Shown piece by piece: positions 9,455 through 17,750 of a stretch of DNA of 64,000 bases. The notes under the pieces are model-generated. The model did no database searches, was not told the DNA's origin, and saw only the letters and a program-made list of their open reading frames with translations. The stretch comes from CAZPUI01 sp964415525 (GTDB taxonomy: Bacteria > Acidobacteriota > Holophagae > Holophagales > Holophagaceae). The stretch covers positions 13,179 to 77,178 of the forward strand of contig CAYQAS010000003.1 of the NCBI GenBank assembly GCA_964415525.1, written 5' to 3'. The number at the start of each line of letters is the position of its first letter. Within the stretch, counting starts at the first letter, position 1. The position numbers and the translations under genes were made by a program.

Positions 9455-9796
9455 ATGCGTCGTCCGTTGATGATCTGCCTAATCGCACCACTGCTGCTGG
9501 CCCAGTCCCGGCGTGTCGCCGCTCGAAACGAGACCGTGTGGGAGGCGGGGCGCCCGGTGCTGAGCTCTTGGGAGGCTCCGGGGTACAGGTTCGGCTTGCA
9601 TCTCGAGCATCCGACCTGGGGACAACTGGAGGCTCCCAAGGTACTGTGGGAACTGGATTCCCTGCGTCTCTGGAAGGGGGTGGCCTGGGTTCACGGTACC
9701 CGCCACCACCCAGCTCTCACGCGGTTTCGCGCCGTACCCGGCCACGGGCCTGCTGCGTCCCGAGGACGTCGAAGCCCTCGTCGCGGATCTGGGTGA
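9455..9796 (+). CDS. Short ORF, possible N-terminal half of an interrupted LytTR gene
   Basis: It starts three bases after the kinase stop and encodes 113 residues. The N-terminus looks like a signal or anchor segment (RRPLMICLIAPLLLAQS). Up to about residue 87 codon use is GC-rich at third positions, as in real genes here. After that the frame turns into Arg/Gly/Pro-rich shadow sequence, while the LytTR domain continues in the next frame. I think the two pieces were, or are, one gene joined by a frameshift near 9715-9760. The N-terminal part does not resemble a receiver domain and I do not recognise it. It could instead be an independent small protein. Confidence 0.4.
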   Translation: MRRPLMICLIAPLLLAQSRRVAARNETVWEAGRPVLSSWEAPGYRFGLHLEHPTWGQLEAPKVLWELDSLRLWKGVAWVHGTRHHPALTRFRAVPGHGPAASRGRRSPRRGSG

Positions 9797-9800
9797 CTGC

Positions 9801-10037
9801 GTGGCCTGGACCTGTGACGGCCCCCAGCGGGTGGATGGCGCCCTGGCCCACTGGGAGGAGCGCTTGCGCGCCCACCGCTTCCTGCGCGTGAACCGCCACA
9901 TCCTCGTAAACCTGGAGCGGGTGCGGGAGGTGACGGATGGAGATGAGGTGGTGCTGCCGAGTGGGCGCTTGCCGGTGTCGCGGCGGCGGCGGGAGGACTT
10001 GCTGAAGGGCCTGGGGCTGGGGGGCAGAAACGCGTGA
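9801..10037 (+). CDS. LytTR-type DNA-binding domain, start unclear
   Basis: The GTG at 9801 gives 78 residues containing most of a LytTR DNA-binding domain. HRFLRVNRHILVNLERVREV and VVLPSGRLPVSRRRREDLL are the family core. In-frame sequence before 9801 (from about 9747) adds the missing first strands (GLLRPEDVEALVADLGD), so the true domain starts upstream. That frame has no ATG, GTG or TTG after its stop at 9561. The natural start is probably at 9455 in the neighbouring frame, reached by a frameshift. No receiver domain is present. Its position between a LytS-like kinase and sbtA suggests the regulator controls one or both. It may be a pseudogene or hide a sequencing error. Confidence 0.6.
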   Translation: MAWTCDGPQRVDGALAHWEERLRAHRFLRVNRHILVNLERVREVTDGDEVVLPSGRLPVSRRRREDLLKGLGLGGRNA

Positions 10038-10118
10038 AGTTACACGACCGTTGGGCCGCCTTCATGCCCATCGGCATCCCAGATCCATTGGGGCCCTGCG
10101 CCCCGACCCAGGTGAACC

Positions 10119-11087
10119 TTGTCCGTTGCCGCTTCCGCCCTCCAGAATCTTGCCAGTCCGGCCGTGCTCTTCTTCCTGCTGGGGGTGGCCGCGAGCCGTG
10201 TGCGCTCGGATCTGGAGGTGCCGCCGCCGGTGTCCAAGGCCCTGAGCCTATATCTGGTGTTCGCCATCGGGTTTCGGGGCGGGGCCGAGTTGGCTTCGGA
10301 TCATGGGGGCACTTCGGTCTGGATCCTGCTGCCCCTGGCCCTCGCGCTGGCGGTCGGCACGGTGGCGGGCGCCTTCGGCCTGCTGCGCCTGTTGGCTCGC
10401 AAGGTCGACTGCGTCGATCATGCGGCGGTGGCGGCCCATTACGGCAGCGTGAGCGTGGCGACCTTCGCCGCAGGCAGTGCCTATCTGGCGGATCGCGGGC
10501 TGGTCACGGACGGCAGCCTGCTGGTGCTCCTGGCGGCGATGGAAGTTCCGGGCATCCTGCTGGCCCTGAGCATCGGGCTGCGGGCGAACCGCGCCGGGCG
10601 GGACGGGATGCCCTGGCACGAACTCCTCACCAGTGCGCCGCTCCTCCTGCTCGTGGGAAGCATGCTGGTGGGGCTCCTGAGCGCTGAAAGGGGCCGTGCC
10701 TCCCTGCAGCCCGTGGTGGAGGGGGTCTTCCCGGGCCTGCTCTGCCTCTTCCTGCTGGACATGGGCGTGGTGGCGGGTCGTCGCCTGAATGCCTTCCGGG
10801 AGGCGGGGTTCGGGATCCTGGCCTTCGGGGTGGCGATGCCCTTGCTGGGCGGCGCCCTCGGGCTCCTTGGGGCCCACCTCGCGGGTCTGGACGTGGCGGG
10901 GCGCACCCTGGCGGCGTTGCTCGCCGGCAGCGCCTCCTACATCGCGGGCCCGGCTGCCGTCCGCCAGGCCCTGCCCAGTGCGAACCTGGGGCTCAGCCTG
11001 GGGCTGGCCCTCGGCATCACCTTCCCCTTCAATGTGCTGGTGGGCATTCCCCTCTGGCATGCCCTGAGTCAGTGGCTGGGAGCCTGA
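10119..11087 (+). CDS. sbtA: SbtA-like sodium-dependent bicarbonate transporter
   Basis: Inner-membrane transporter of 322 residues, about ten hydrophobic helices in two inverted halves. Signatures are LASPAVLFFLLGVAASRVRSDLEVP at the start, AHYGSVSVATFAAG in the first half, and AGSASYIAGPAAVRQALP in the second. In cyanobacteria SbtA takes up bicarbonate with sodium. The TTG at 10119 is preceded by AGGTGA and opens at the family N-terminus; no ATG fits better. The PII-like gene starts 12 bases downstream, matching the sbtA-sbtB pair. In a heterotroph the bicarbonate probably feeds carboxylases. The substrate is inferred from family. Confidence 0.85.
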   Translation: MSVAASALQNLASPAVLFFLLGVAASRVRSDLEVPPPVSKALSLYLVFAIGFRGGAELASDHGGTSVWILLPLALALAVGTVAGAFGLLRLLARKVDCVDHAAVAAHYGSVSVATFAAGSAYLADRGLVTDGSLLVLLAAMEVPGILLALSIGLRANRAGRDGMPWHELLTSAPLLLLVGSMLVGLLSAERGRASLQPVVEGVFPGLLCLFLLDMGVVAGRRLNAFREAGFGILAFGVAMPLLGGALGLLGAHLAGLDVAGRTLAALLAGSASYIAGPAAVRQALPSANLGLSLGLALGITFPFNVLVGIPLWHALSQWLGA

Positions 11088-11099
11088 GATGGTGATGAC

Positions 11100-11411
11100 A
11101 TGGTGACGACGAGCGCGCGCAGCAAGCTGGAGTTCTTCCTGGAACACCGCCTCCTGGACCGCCTACTCACGCTCCTGCAGAAGCAGGGCGTGAAGGGCTG
11201 GACGGTGATCGCGGCGGAGCAGGGACGGGGCGGCCACGGCATCTGGTTCGGGGGTGAGCCGACGGGCGTCGCCGAGCACGCCCAGGTCATCACCGTCTGC
11301 CGGGACGAGATCGCCGAGCACGTGCTCGAAGCCGTCGCCCCGGAGCTCGAACCCTTGGGGATGATCGTGCTGCGCAGCCGCGTCGAGGTGCTGAGGGCGG
11401 AACGCTTCTAA
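11100..11411 (+). CDS. sbtB: SbtB-like PII-family regulator of SbtA
   Basis: A 103-residue PII-like trimer-forming protein. Its pattern follows SbtB: KLEFFLEHRLLDRLLTLLQKQGVKGWTV, a T-loop region (AAEQGRGGHGIWFGG), then QVITVCRDEIAEHVLEAV. It ends after SRVEVLRAERF without the extra C-terminal CGPxGC loop of some cyanobacterial SbtB. SbtB proteins bind adenine nucleotides and inhibit SbtA. It lies 12 bases after sbtA on the same strand. A diverged copy of its last 27 codons sits at 24190-24270. Confidence 0.8.
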   Translation: MVTTSARSKLEFFLEHRLLDRLLTLLQKQGVKGWTVIAAEQGRGGHGIWFGGEPTGVAEHAQVITVCRDEIAEHVLEAVAPELEPLGMIVLRSRVEVLRAERF

Positions 11412-11637
11412 GGACAGGGAGCGGGTCTCGGCGCTCCATCCGGGCCAGGGGAAGCATCTGGAAGGACATCTCGTAGGATGGATCCATGGCGCGTGAGAGC
11501 TCGGTTTTCGGAACAGCTTCGGATGGGGATAAGGGACCGGTGACGGGGAGTCGCGGTCGACGGAATCCCGATGAGGGGCTGGAGAAGGGGCACAGGTATC
11601 CAAGCGTCCCGGAGTGCTTCCACGGAGCGGCCCAGGG

Positions 11638-13002
11638 ATGAGCGCACCGATGTTCCTCCTCGCGGGCACCCACTCGGGTTGCGGCAAATCCACGGTGGCG
11701 GCGGGATTGCTGCGTGCCTACCGCCACCAGGGGCTGACCATCGCCCCCTTCAAGACCGGGCCGGACTACCTGGATCCCATGCTGCACGGGGTGGCTGCCG
11801 GGCGGCGCTCCTGGAACCTGGATGGCTTCTTCCAGGACGATGACGGCCTTCGGGAGACCGTCGCTCGGGGTGGGGCAGGGGCGGATCTCGCGTTGCTGGA
11901 AGGCGTCATGGGCCTCTTCGATGGCTCGGATCCCGTCACCTTCCAGGGGTCGGGCGCGGATCTCGCCCGGCGCCTGGGCCTGCCTGTGGTGCTGGTGGTG
12001 GATGGCGGGGGCGTCGGTGGCAGCGTGGCCGCCACCGTCCTGGGGCATGCCCGCCTCTGGCCGGATCTCGATCTGGCGGGCGTGATTCTCAACCGCCTGG
12101 GCAGCCTTCGGCACTTCGAGCTTCAGCGGGCCGCCATCGAAGCCTACACCGGCGTCCAGGTGCTGGGATGGATCCCCAAACGGAAGGACTGGTGCCTGCC
12201 GGAGCGCCACCTGGGCATCCATCAGCCCCACGAAGTGCCGGGCATGGACGAGGCTCTAGACCGTCTGGCTGCGGGGCTTTCGGAGACCGTGGATCTGGCG
12301 CGGATCAGGACCCTGGCGCGCCCGGTGACGCCGCTTCCGCGGATCGAGGCCGCTCCCGCGGGCGATCTGCCTGTGGCCCTGGGGCGGGACGAGGCCTTCG
12401 CCTTCACCTACGCCGACACCCTGGACCGTTTGGAGCGTCTGGGGGTGCGCTGGGTGCCCTTCTCCCCCCTGCGGGAACGCCTGCCCGAAGGCGTCGCGGG
12501 GCTCTATCTGCCCGGCGGCTATCCCGAATTGCATGCCGCGACCTTCGCCGCCAACACCCCGCTCCACGCGGATCTGCGGGAGGCCCATGCCGCCGGCATG
12601 CCCATCTTTGCCGAATGCGGCGGCTACATGGCCCTGGGGGAGGCCCTGGTGGACCTGGAGGGGCGCACGCACACCATGGCCGGCGTCCTTCCAGGGCGCT
12701 TCCGCATGACCGAGCGGCTTCAGTCCTTCGGCTACAAGCGCCTGCGCTTGCTGCGGGACGGGCTCCTGGGCACCGCCGGAGAAAAGGGCCTGGCCCACGA
12801 GTTCCACCACAGCGTGCGGGAGGGCGAGCCGTCCTCACCCGCGTGGCGCGCCGAGAACCTGCGGGGGGATGGCGCCGCCGAAGGCCATGTCCACGGCCAT
12901 CTGCTGGCGAGCTACGCGCACCTGCATTTTGGCGCGCAGCCCCGCTGGGCCGAGGCCTGGGTGCACAGCATGCGGGCTTGGTTCGCGAACGTTCCCTGCT
13001 AA
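11638..13002 (+). CDS. cbiA: Cobyrinic acid a,c-diamide synthase
   Basis: Amidates the a and c side chains of the corrin ring with glutamine and ATP, in the cytosol. The protein has 454 residues, as expected. The N-terminal synthetase half carries the P-loop GTHSGCGKST (Lys17), FKTGPDYLDPMLH and LLEGVMGLFDG. The C-terminal class I glutamine amidotransferase half has LYLPGGYPELHA and nucleophile Cys327 in FAECGGYM, ending with HGHLLASYAHLHF. The ATG at 11638 fits the family start better than an upstream in-frame TTG. It lies before the cobalamin riboswitch, so unlike the rest of the cluster it may not be under its control. A 226-base gap separates it from sbtB. Confidence 0.95.
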   Translation: MSAPMFLLAGTHSGCGKSTVAAGLLRAYRHQGLTIAPFKTGPDYLDPMLHGVAAGRRSWNLDGFFQDDDGLRETVARGGAGADLALLEGVMGLFDGSDPVTFQGSGADLARRLGLPVVLVVDGGGVGGSVAATVLGHARLWPDLDLAGVILNRLGSLRHFELQRAAIEAYTGVQVLGWIPKRKDWCLPERHLGIHQPHEVPGMDEALDRLAAGLSETVDLARIRTLARPVTPLPRIEAAPAGDLPVALGRDEAFAFTYADTLDRLERLGVRWVPFSPLRERLPEGVAGLYLPGGYPELHAATFAANTPLHADLREAHAAGMPIFAECGGYMALGEALVDLEGRTHTMAGVLPGRFRMTERLQSFGYKRLRLLRDGLLGTAGEKGLAHEFHHSVREGEPSSPAWRAENLRGDGAAEGHVHGHLLASYAHLHFGAQPRWAEAWVHSMRAWFANVPC

Positions 13003-13007
13003 GGTAG

Positions 13008-13190
13008 GTTTTTCGACACCGTCATGGGTGTTCGGGAAGCCGGTGAGAGTCCGGCACTGCCCCGCAACGGTAAGCGACGCATCCACGCAGCACGGATGCG
13101 CGGCCTGAAGCCGAGATCACTGGGAAACCGGGAAGACCTCGGGGGTTTCATCTGAAACCAGCCACTCGCAAGTCCGGAGACCGGCCCACG
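13008..13190 (+). promoter_or_regulatory. Cobalamin riboswitch
   Basis: The conserved B12-box core is directly readable: GAAGCCGGTGAGAGTCCGGC followed by ACTGCCCCGCAACGGTAAGC (about 13041-13080). It is preceded by the GACACC/GGTGTTC stem. The 3' conserved strand AAGTCCGGAGACCGGCC lies at about 13169-13185 and closes the fold with the peripheral stems between. It sits between cbiA and cysG, so it should turn down cysG and the downstream cbi and cobalt transport genes when adenosylcobalamin is plentiful. No U-run terminator is obvious before the start at 13279, so control by blocking the ribosome site is likelier. Confidence 0.92.
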
Positions 13191-13278
13191 ACTTGATTCC
13201 CCCGCCGAGGGTGCGGGAGGTCGCCGGATCGGTCCCCCGTCCAGCGTCTTCTGCCCACCGGCCACTCCGAGGGCGAGG

Positions 13279-14571
13279 ATGGGCATCTCCAAAGGCATTC
13301 CAGCGGTCACGTCGGCTGTACCCATGCAGCTGAACCTCCAGGGTCGCCTGGCGGTCCTCGTGGGAGGCGGACCCATCGCCCTGCGCAAGGCCGCGAAGCT
13401 TCGCGAGGGCGGCGCAGACCTGCGCGTCATCGCGCCAGAACTTCAGGACCTCCAGGCCTGGGAAGGGCTCCATGCAAGCCACCATCCGCGCCCTTACGCC
13501 GGGACTTCGGACCTCCAGGGTGCGTTCCTGGTGGTCGCGGCTACGCCCCACCCGGAAGTGAACGCCCGCGTGGCCGAGGAGGCGCGCGCGATCGGCGCCC
13601 TGGTGCTGAGGGCGGATGCCGCAGGAGGCTCCGACTTCGCCTTTCCCGCCACCCTCCGCCAGGGGCACCTCACGGTCAGCTTCGCCACCGACGGCCTCAG
13701 CCCGGCCTATGCCGCCCGCCTGAAGCGCGAGGCGGTGCTTCACTACGGGCCAGAACACGGAGCGGAACTCGAATGCATCGCCCGAGGGGAGGGCACGCCG
13801 GATCCCTTCCCGAAGGGTTCCGTGGCCCTGGTGGGAGCGGGACCGGGCGATCCCGGACTCCTCACCCTGAAGGCCGCCGAACGCCTGTCCCAGGCCGATG
13901 TCGTGGTCCACGACGCCCTCGCCAACCCCGAACTCCTCGCCCGGTTCGCGCCCAAGGCCCGCCACATCGACGCGGGCAAGCACAAGGGCCACTGCGTGCT
14001 CACCCAGGACCAGACCAATGCCCTCCTGGTGGAGCTGGCCTGGCAGGGACTGCGGGTGCTGCGCCTCAAGGGGGGCGATCCCTGCCTCTTCGGTCGGGCG
14101 GGCGAGGAGGCTCGCGCCCTGGCGGAGGCGGGCATCCCGTTCGAGATCGTGCCCGGCGTCTCCAGCCTCTCCGCCGTGCCCGCCGCCGCGGGCATCCCCG
14201 TGACGGACCGCGACTTTGGCCGCTCCGTGGGCGCCTTCAGCCTGCACAAGCGGGAAGGACATCCGCCTTCCTGCGAGGAGTGGGATCGCATGGCCCGCGG
14301 CCCCGAGACCCTGGTGCTCTTCATGGGCCGCAGCGTCGTGCGCGAAGCCTGCCGGGAACTCATCGCCCGGGGCCGCGCCCCGGAATTGCCCGCGGCCCTG
14401 GTGGTGAACGGCACCCTGCCAAGCCAGGCCGTGGTTGTGGGCACCCTCGCGACCCTGGCGGATCGCGCGGATGCAGAAGCGCCGCCTGGGCCGGGCCTCA
14501 TCGTGATCGGCGAGAGCGTCCGGCTCCGCGACATCCTGGCCTCCAAGGAGGAACTCTCATGCCCTGCCTGA
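13279..14571 (+). CDS. cysG: Siroheme synthase-like fusion: precorrin-2 dehydrogenase plus uroporphyrinogen-III methyltransferase
   Basis: Makes precorrin-2 from uroporphyrinogen III with two SAM, then oxidises it to sirohydrochlorin, the substrate of the cobalt chelatase two genes on. The 430 residues split into an NAD-binding dehydrogenase (about 15-170, LAVLVGGGPIALRKAAKL) and a SUMT domain from about 181 (VALVGAGPGDPGLLTLKA, then LRLKGGDPCLFGR and PGVSSLSAVPAAAGIPVTDR). The ATG at 13279 has a GAGGG stretch upstream; the ATG at 13324 is an alternative without a ribosome site. It is the first gene after the cobalamin riboswitch, which favours a role in corrinoid over siroheme supply. Its 3' end overlaps cbiC by 13 bases. 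Confidence 0.93.
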   Translation: MGISKGIPAVTSAVPMQLNLQGRLAVLVGGGPIALRKAAKLREGGADLRVIAPELQDLQAWEGLHASHHPRPYAGTSDLQGAFLVVAATPHPEVNARVAEEARAIGALVLRADAAGGSDFAFPATLRQGHLTVSFATDGLSPAYAARLKREAVLHYGPEHGAELECIARGEGTPDPFPKGSVALVGAGPGDPGLLTLKAAERLSQADVVVHDALANPELLARFAPKARHIDAGKHKGHCVLTQDQTNALLVELAWQGLRVLRLKGGDPCLFGRAGEEARALAEAGIPFEIVPGVSSLSAVPAAAGIPVTDRDFGRSVGAFSLHKREGHPPSCEEWDRMARGPETLVLFMGRSVVREACRELIARGRAPELPAALVVNGTLPSQAVVVGTLATLADRADAEAPPGPGLIVIGESVRLRDILASKEELSCPA

Positions 14572-15227
14572 TCCATGCCCTGATGCGCAATCCCATGAGC
14601 GGAGAAGCCATCGAGGCTGCCTCCTTCGCCGCCATCGATCGGGAGGCGGGGGCCCATGGTCTGCCCGCGGGTGAGTGGGCCGTGGCTCGCCGTCTCATCC
14701 ACACCACGGCGGACTTCAGCCTGTTGAAGGACCTGCGGTTCAAAAACGACGCTGTCGAGGCGGGGATCGCAGCCCTGCGCGCCGGGGCGCCCATCTACGC
14801 CGACGCCACCATGATCCGCTCCGGGCTCAGCCTGGCGCGGCTGCGGGCCGTGAACCCGGCCTTTGGCCCCGACCGGCTTCACGCCCACGTGGGGGATGCG
14901 GATGTGGCCGACGAGGCCGCGCAAACTGGCCTGCCCCGGAGCCTCTTCGCCCTGCGCAAGGCGCGATCCGTGCTGGAGGGCGGCATCGTGGCCATCGGCA
15001 ACGCGCCTGTGGCTCTCCTTGAATTGAATCGCCTGATCGCGGAGGAAGGGCTGCGGCCCGCGTTGGTGGTGGCCATGCCCGTGGGCTTCGTGCACGTGGT
15101 GGAGAGCAAGGCGGAGCTGCTGGGGCTCGATGTCCCCGCCATCGCCCTGGAGGGTCGCCGGGGCGGGAGCCCGCTCGCGGTGGCCGCGATCCACGCCCTG
15201 GCCGTGCTCGCGAAGGAGGGCGCATGA
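14559..15227 (+). CDS. cbiC: Precorrin-8X / cobalt-precorrin-8 methylmutase
   Basis: Moves the methyl group from C11 to C12 to give (cobalt) cobyrinate. The protein has 222 residues, normal for CbiC/CobH. Family signatures are HALMRNPMSGEAIEAASF at the start, RRLIHTTADFSLLKDLRF containing the catalytic His, and AIGNAPVALLELNRLI. It also carries VAMPVGFVHVVESKAEL near the C-terminus. The ATG at 14559 follows AAGGAGGAACTCTC, an excellent ribosome site. It overlaps cysG by 13 bases and cbiK by 4, showing translational coupling. Confidence 0.95.
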   Translation: MPCLIHALMRNPMSGEAIEAASFAAIDREAGAHGLPAGEWAVARRLIHTTADFSLLKDLRFKNDAVEAGIAALRAGAPIYADATMIRSGLSLARLRAVNPAFGPDRLHAHVGDADVADEAAQTGLPRSLFALRKARSVLEGGIVAIGNAPVALLELNRLIAEEGLRPALVVAMPVGFVHVVESKAELLGLDVPAIALEGRRGGSPLAVAAIHALAVLAKEGA

Positions 15228-16003
15228 GGTGCGGTGACGTGGCTTTGGGGGGTCGGCCCGCGATCCTGCTGGTTGCCTTCGGGGCGGCCTCGCCCTCGGC
15301 CCGGTGCGTCTACGCCGACCTGGAAGCGGAGGTCCGCGCCGCCCATCCGGATCACGCCGTCCGGTGGGCCTGGACCGCCCGCACCCTGGTGGCGCGCCTG
15401 CGGGCCCAGGGTGAAGCCGTGCAGACCCTGGAGGAGGCCCTCGTCGGATTGCGAGCCGAGGGTTTTACCTCCGCCGCCGTGCTGAGCCTGCACCTAGTGC
15501 CCGGGGAGAAGCACCGCGAGATCCTCGCCGCCTCCACCGAAGGCCTGCGCCTCTCCTGCAGCAAGGCCCTGCTGGAGGATCCGGAGGACCTGGAGGCCCT
15601 GGCGGCAGACCTCATGGCGGAACTTCCCACGGACCGCCCCGTGCTGGTGGTGGCCCACGGCCACGCCCACGAACCCCGTTTCAACACCGAATTGAAGGCC
15701 CTCAGGGTGCGTCTCGGCTCGCTTCGACCGGATGTCTTCCTCACGCGTCTCGAAGGGGAGGATGACTCCGAGGGTCTGGACGCCTTCATCCAGCGGGCTC
15801 GCGCCATAGGGAAGGTGCACGTGGCCCCCTTCCTGCTGGTGGCGGGGGATCACGTGGCGTCGGACATCCTCGGGGAGGACCCCGACAGCCTGCGCACGCG
15901 CTTGGCCATTCCCGATTTCACCTGTGCCCCGGCCCTGGGCGAGCGCGCCTTCGTGCGCCGCCGCTTCCTGGACCGCCTGAAGACCGCCCTGGAGTCCGCA
16001 TGA
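15224..16003 (+). CDS. cbiK: Sirohydrochlorin cobaltochelatase, anaerobic type
   Basis: Inserts Co2+ into sirohydrochlorin, the committing step of the early-cobalt (anaerobic) pathway. The length of 259 residues is close to Salmonella CbiK (264). The metal-binding histidines are visible: His145 in VVAHGHAHEP and His210 in VAGDHVASDILGED, the GDH signature of CbiK. There is no signal peptide, unlike periplasmic CbiK forms. It overlaps cbiC and cbiL by 4 bases each (ATGA junctions). Confidence 0.92.
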   Translation: MRCGDVALGGRPAILLVAFGAASPSARCVYADLEAEVRAAHPDHAVRWAWTARTLVARLRAQGEAVQTLEEALVGLRAEGFTSAAVLSLHLVPGEKHREILAASTEGLRLSCSKALLEDPEDLEALAADLMAELPTDRPVLVVAHGHAHEPRFNTELKALRVRLGSLRPDVFLTRLEGEDDSEGLDAFIQRARAIGKVHVAPFLLVAGDHVASDILGEDPDSLRTRLAIPDFTCAPALGERAFVRRRFLDRLKTALESA

Positions 16004-16719
16004 ATCCCCAGCCTGGACACTTCTACGCCGTCGGGGTGGGCCCCGGCGCGCCGGACCTGATCACCCTGCGCGCCGCGCGCCTGATCGAGGGCTGCGACGC
16101 CCTCATCGCCCCTCGCAGTGAGCGCAGTGAAGGGAGCCTCGCCCTGGGCATCGTGGCGGCGCACGTGCGGGACCCGGAGATTCTCGAGCACGTCTACCCC
16201 ATGGTTCGGGATGCCGCACGCACCCGCGGGAGTTGGAACGAGGTGGCGGATTGGGCCGCGACCCGCCTGGAGGCGGGCAAGGCCGTGGTGCAGATCACCC
16301 TGGGCGATCCGCTCATCTACAGCACCAGCAGCTACCTCCTAGAGGCGCTGCGTTCGAAGGTCGCCCCGGAGCGGCTCCACGTGGTGCCCGGCATCAGTGC
16401 CATGCAGGCCACGGCGGCCATCTTCGGGGAGGATCTCACCCTGCAGGAGGACCGGCTGACCCTGCTGCCCGCCACGGACCTGAAGGCGGTGGAGGAGGCC
16501 CTGGACCGCAGCGAGACCGTGGTGCTCTACAAAGTGGCGGACCGCCTGGATGCCGTCATCGACCTGTTGGAGGCCAAGGGCCTGCTGGACCAGGCGCGGC
16601 TCTCCTTCGCCGTGGAGCAGGAGCGCCAGCAGCTCGTGACGGACCTGCGGGAGGCCAGGGGCACGCGCCTGGGCTACATGAGCGTGGTGATGGTGCGCAC
16701 GGGGCGGAAGGCCTGGTGA
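16000..16719 (+). CDS. cbiL: Cobalt-precorrin-2 C20-methyltransferase
   Basis: SAM-dependent methylation at C20 of cobalt-precorrin-2. The protein has 239 residues of the tetrapyrrole methylase fold. FYAVGVGPGAPDLITLRAAR binds SAM, ITLGDPLIYSTSSYLLEAL is the CbiL/CobI-type GDP motif, and VVPGISAMQATAA follows. The LIYSTSSYL segment separates it from the other methylases in this cluster. It overlaps cbiK by 4 bases, and its TGA overlaps the cbiD ATG by one. Confidence 0.92.
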   Translation: MNPQPGHFYAVGVGPGAPDLITLRAARLIEGCDALIAPRSERSEGSLALGIVAAHVRDPEILEHVYPMVRDAARTRGSWNEVADWAATRLEAGKAVVQITLGDPLIYSTSSYLLEALRSKVAPERLHVVPGISAMQATAAIFGEDLTLQEDRLTLLPATDLKAVEEALDRSETVVLYKVADRLDAVIDLLEAKGLLDQARLSFAVEQERQQLVTDLREARGTRLGYMSVVMVRTGRKAW

Positions 16720-17750
16720 TGCGCAGCGGCTTCTCCACCGGCGCCTGTGCAGCGGCGGCGGCCAAGGCGGCCGCCCTCGCCGCCGCAGACGTGGAGCCTG
16801 GCAGCGCCGTGGAGATTGCCTTCCCGGATGGTTCTCGCGCCACCCTACCCGTGGCCTGGGCGCGCACGGCGGTAGAGAGCGGCGAGGCGGCGGTCGTGAA
16901 GGATGCCGGGGACGATCCCGACATCACGAACGGCGCCTCCGTGGTGGTGCGGGTTCAGCTGGCGGTGGGCTGGCACTTCGAGGCGGGCGAGGGCGTGGGG
17001 ACCGTCACCAAGCCCGGCCTCCAGAGTCCTGTCGGTGAGGCAGCCATCAATCCCGTGCCCCGGGCCATGATCCGCGTGGCCCTTCAGGAATGTGGGTGGA
17101 CGGGAGCCCGCATTCGCGTGTCCATTCCAGGGGGCAGTGAACTCGCCGCCCGCACCTTCAACCCGCGGCTGGGGGTTGTGGGTGGCCTTTCCATTCTCGG
17201 AACCGCAGGCACCGTGCGCCCCTTCAGCCTGGAGGCCATCCGCGCCACGGTGAGCTGCGCCCTGGATGTCGCGCTTGGTGCAGGTTTCGACATCGTCTGT
17301 CTGACCCCCGGCCACCTGGGGGAGCGGGCGGCTCGGGCGGCCTTCCCACTCGGGCCTGAGCAGGTGGTGGAGGTCTCCAACGAGTGGGGCCATGCCCTGG
17401 AAGAGGCCGGTCGCAAGGGCTTCAGGGCCCTGTTGCTGGTGGGCCATCCCGGCAAGCTGGCGAAACTGGCGGAAGGGCATTTCGACACCCACAGCAGCCG
17501 CAGCCCCAGTGCCCTGCCTCCCGTGATCGCCATGCTGGACGAGCTGAACCTGACCGTCGTGGAGGCTCCCACCGTGGAGGGCCTCTTCCAAGCCCTGCCC
17601 CTTGAGGCGGCCCGGCGGGCGGCGGAGCTTCTGGCCGCCCGCGTGGTCGCGGCTGCCACGGCGCGCTCCGGCCTTCCCTGCGCCGCCTTCCTGTCCACCA
17701 TGAGCGCGGGGATCTACGGCGGCAGCGCGGAGGGCACGCCATGGTCATGA
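16719..17750 (+). CDS. cbiD: Cobalt-precorrin-5B C1-methyltransferase
   Basis: SAM-dependent C1 methylation in the anaerobic pathway, a family unrelated to the other cluster methylases. The protein has 343 residues. Signatures are RSGFSTGACAAAAAKAAAL at the N-terminus, VVKDAGDDPDITNGASV, and PGGSELAARTFNPRLGVVGG with LSILGTAGTVRPFS. The ATG at 16719 shares its A with the cbiL stop; a GTG one codon earlier is possible. Its presence, with cbiK and cbiG, marks the route as oxygen-independent. Confidence 0.95.
   Translation: MRSGFSTGACAAAAAKAAALAAADVEPGSAVEIAFPDGSRATLPVAWARTAVESGEAAVVKDAGDDPDITNGASVVVRVQLAVGWHFEAGEGVGTVTKPGLQSPVGEAAINPVPRAMIRVALQECGWTGARIRVSIPGGSELAARTFNPRLGVVGGLSILGTAGTVRPFSLEAIRATVSCALDVALGAGFDIVCLTPGHLGERAARAAFPLGPEQVVEVSNEWGHALEEAGRKGFRALLLVGHPGKLAKLAEGHFDTHSSRSPSALPPVIAMLDELNLTVVEAPTVEGLFQALPLEAARRAAELLAARVVAAATARSGLPCAAFLSTMSAGIYGGSAEGTPWS

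Noticed and set aside
11412..11637. Possible second cobalamin riboswitch upstream of cbiA (segment GACCGGTGACGGGGAGTCGC)
   Set aside because: It resembles part of the B12 box, but the following CACTGCCCCGC-type strand and the AAGTCCGGA-type 3' strand are missing.
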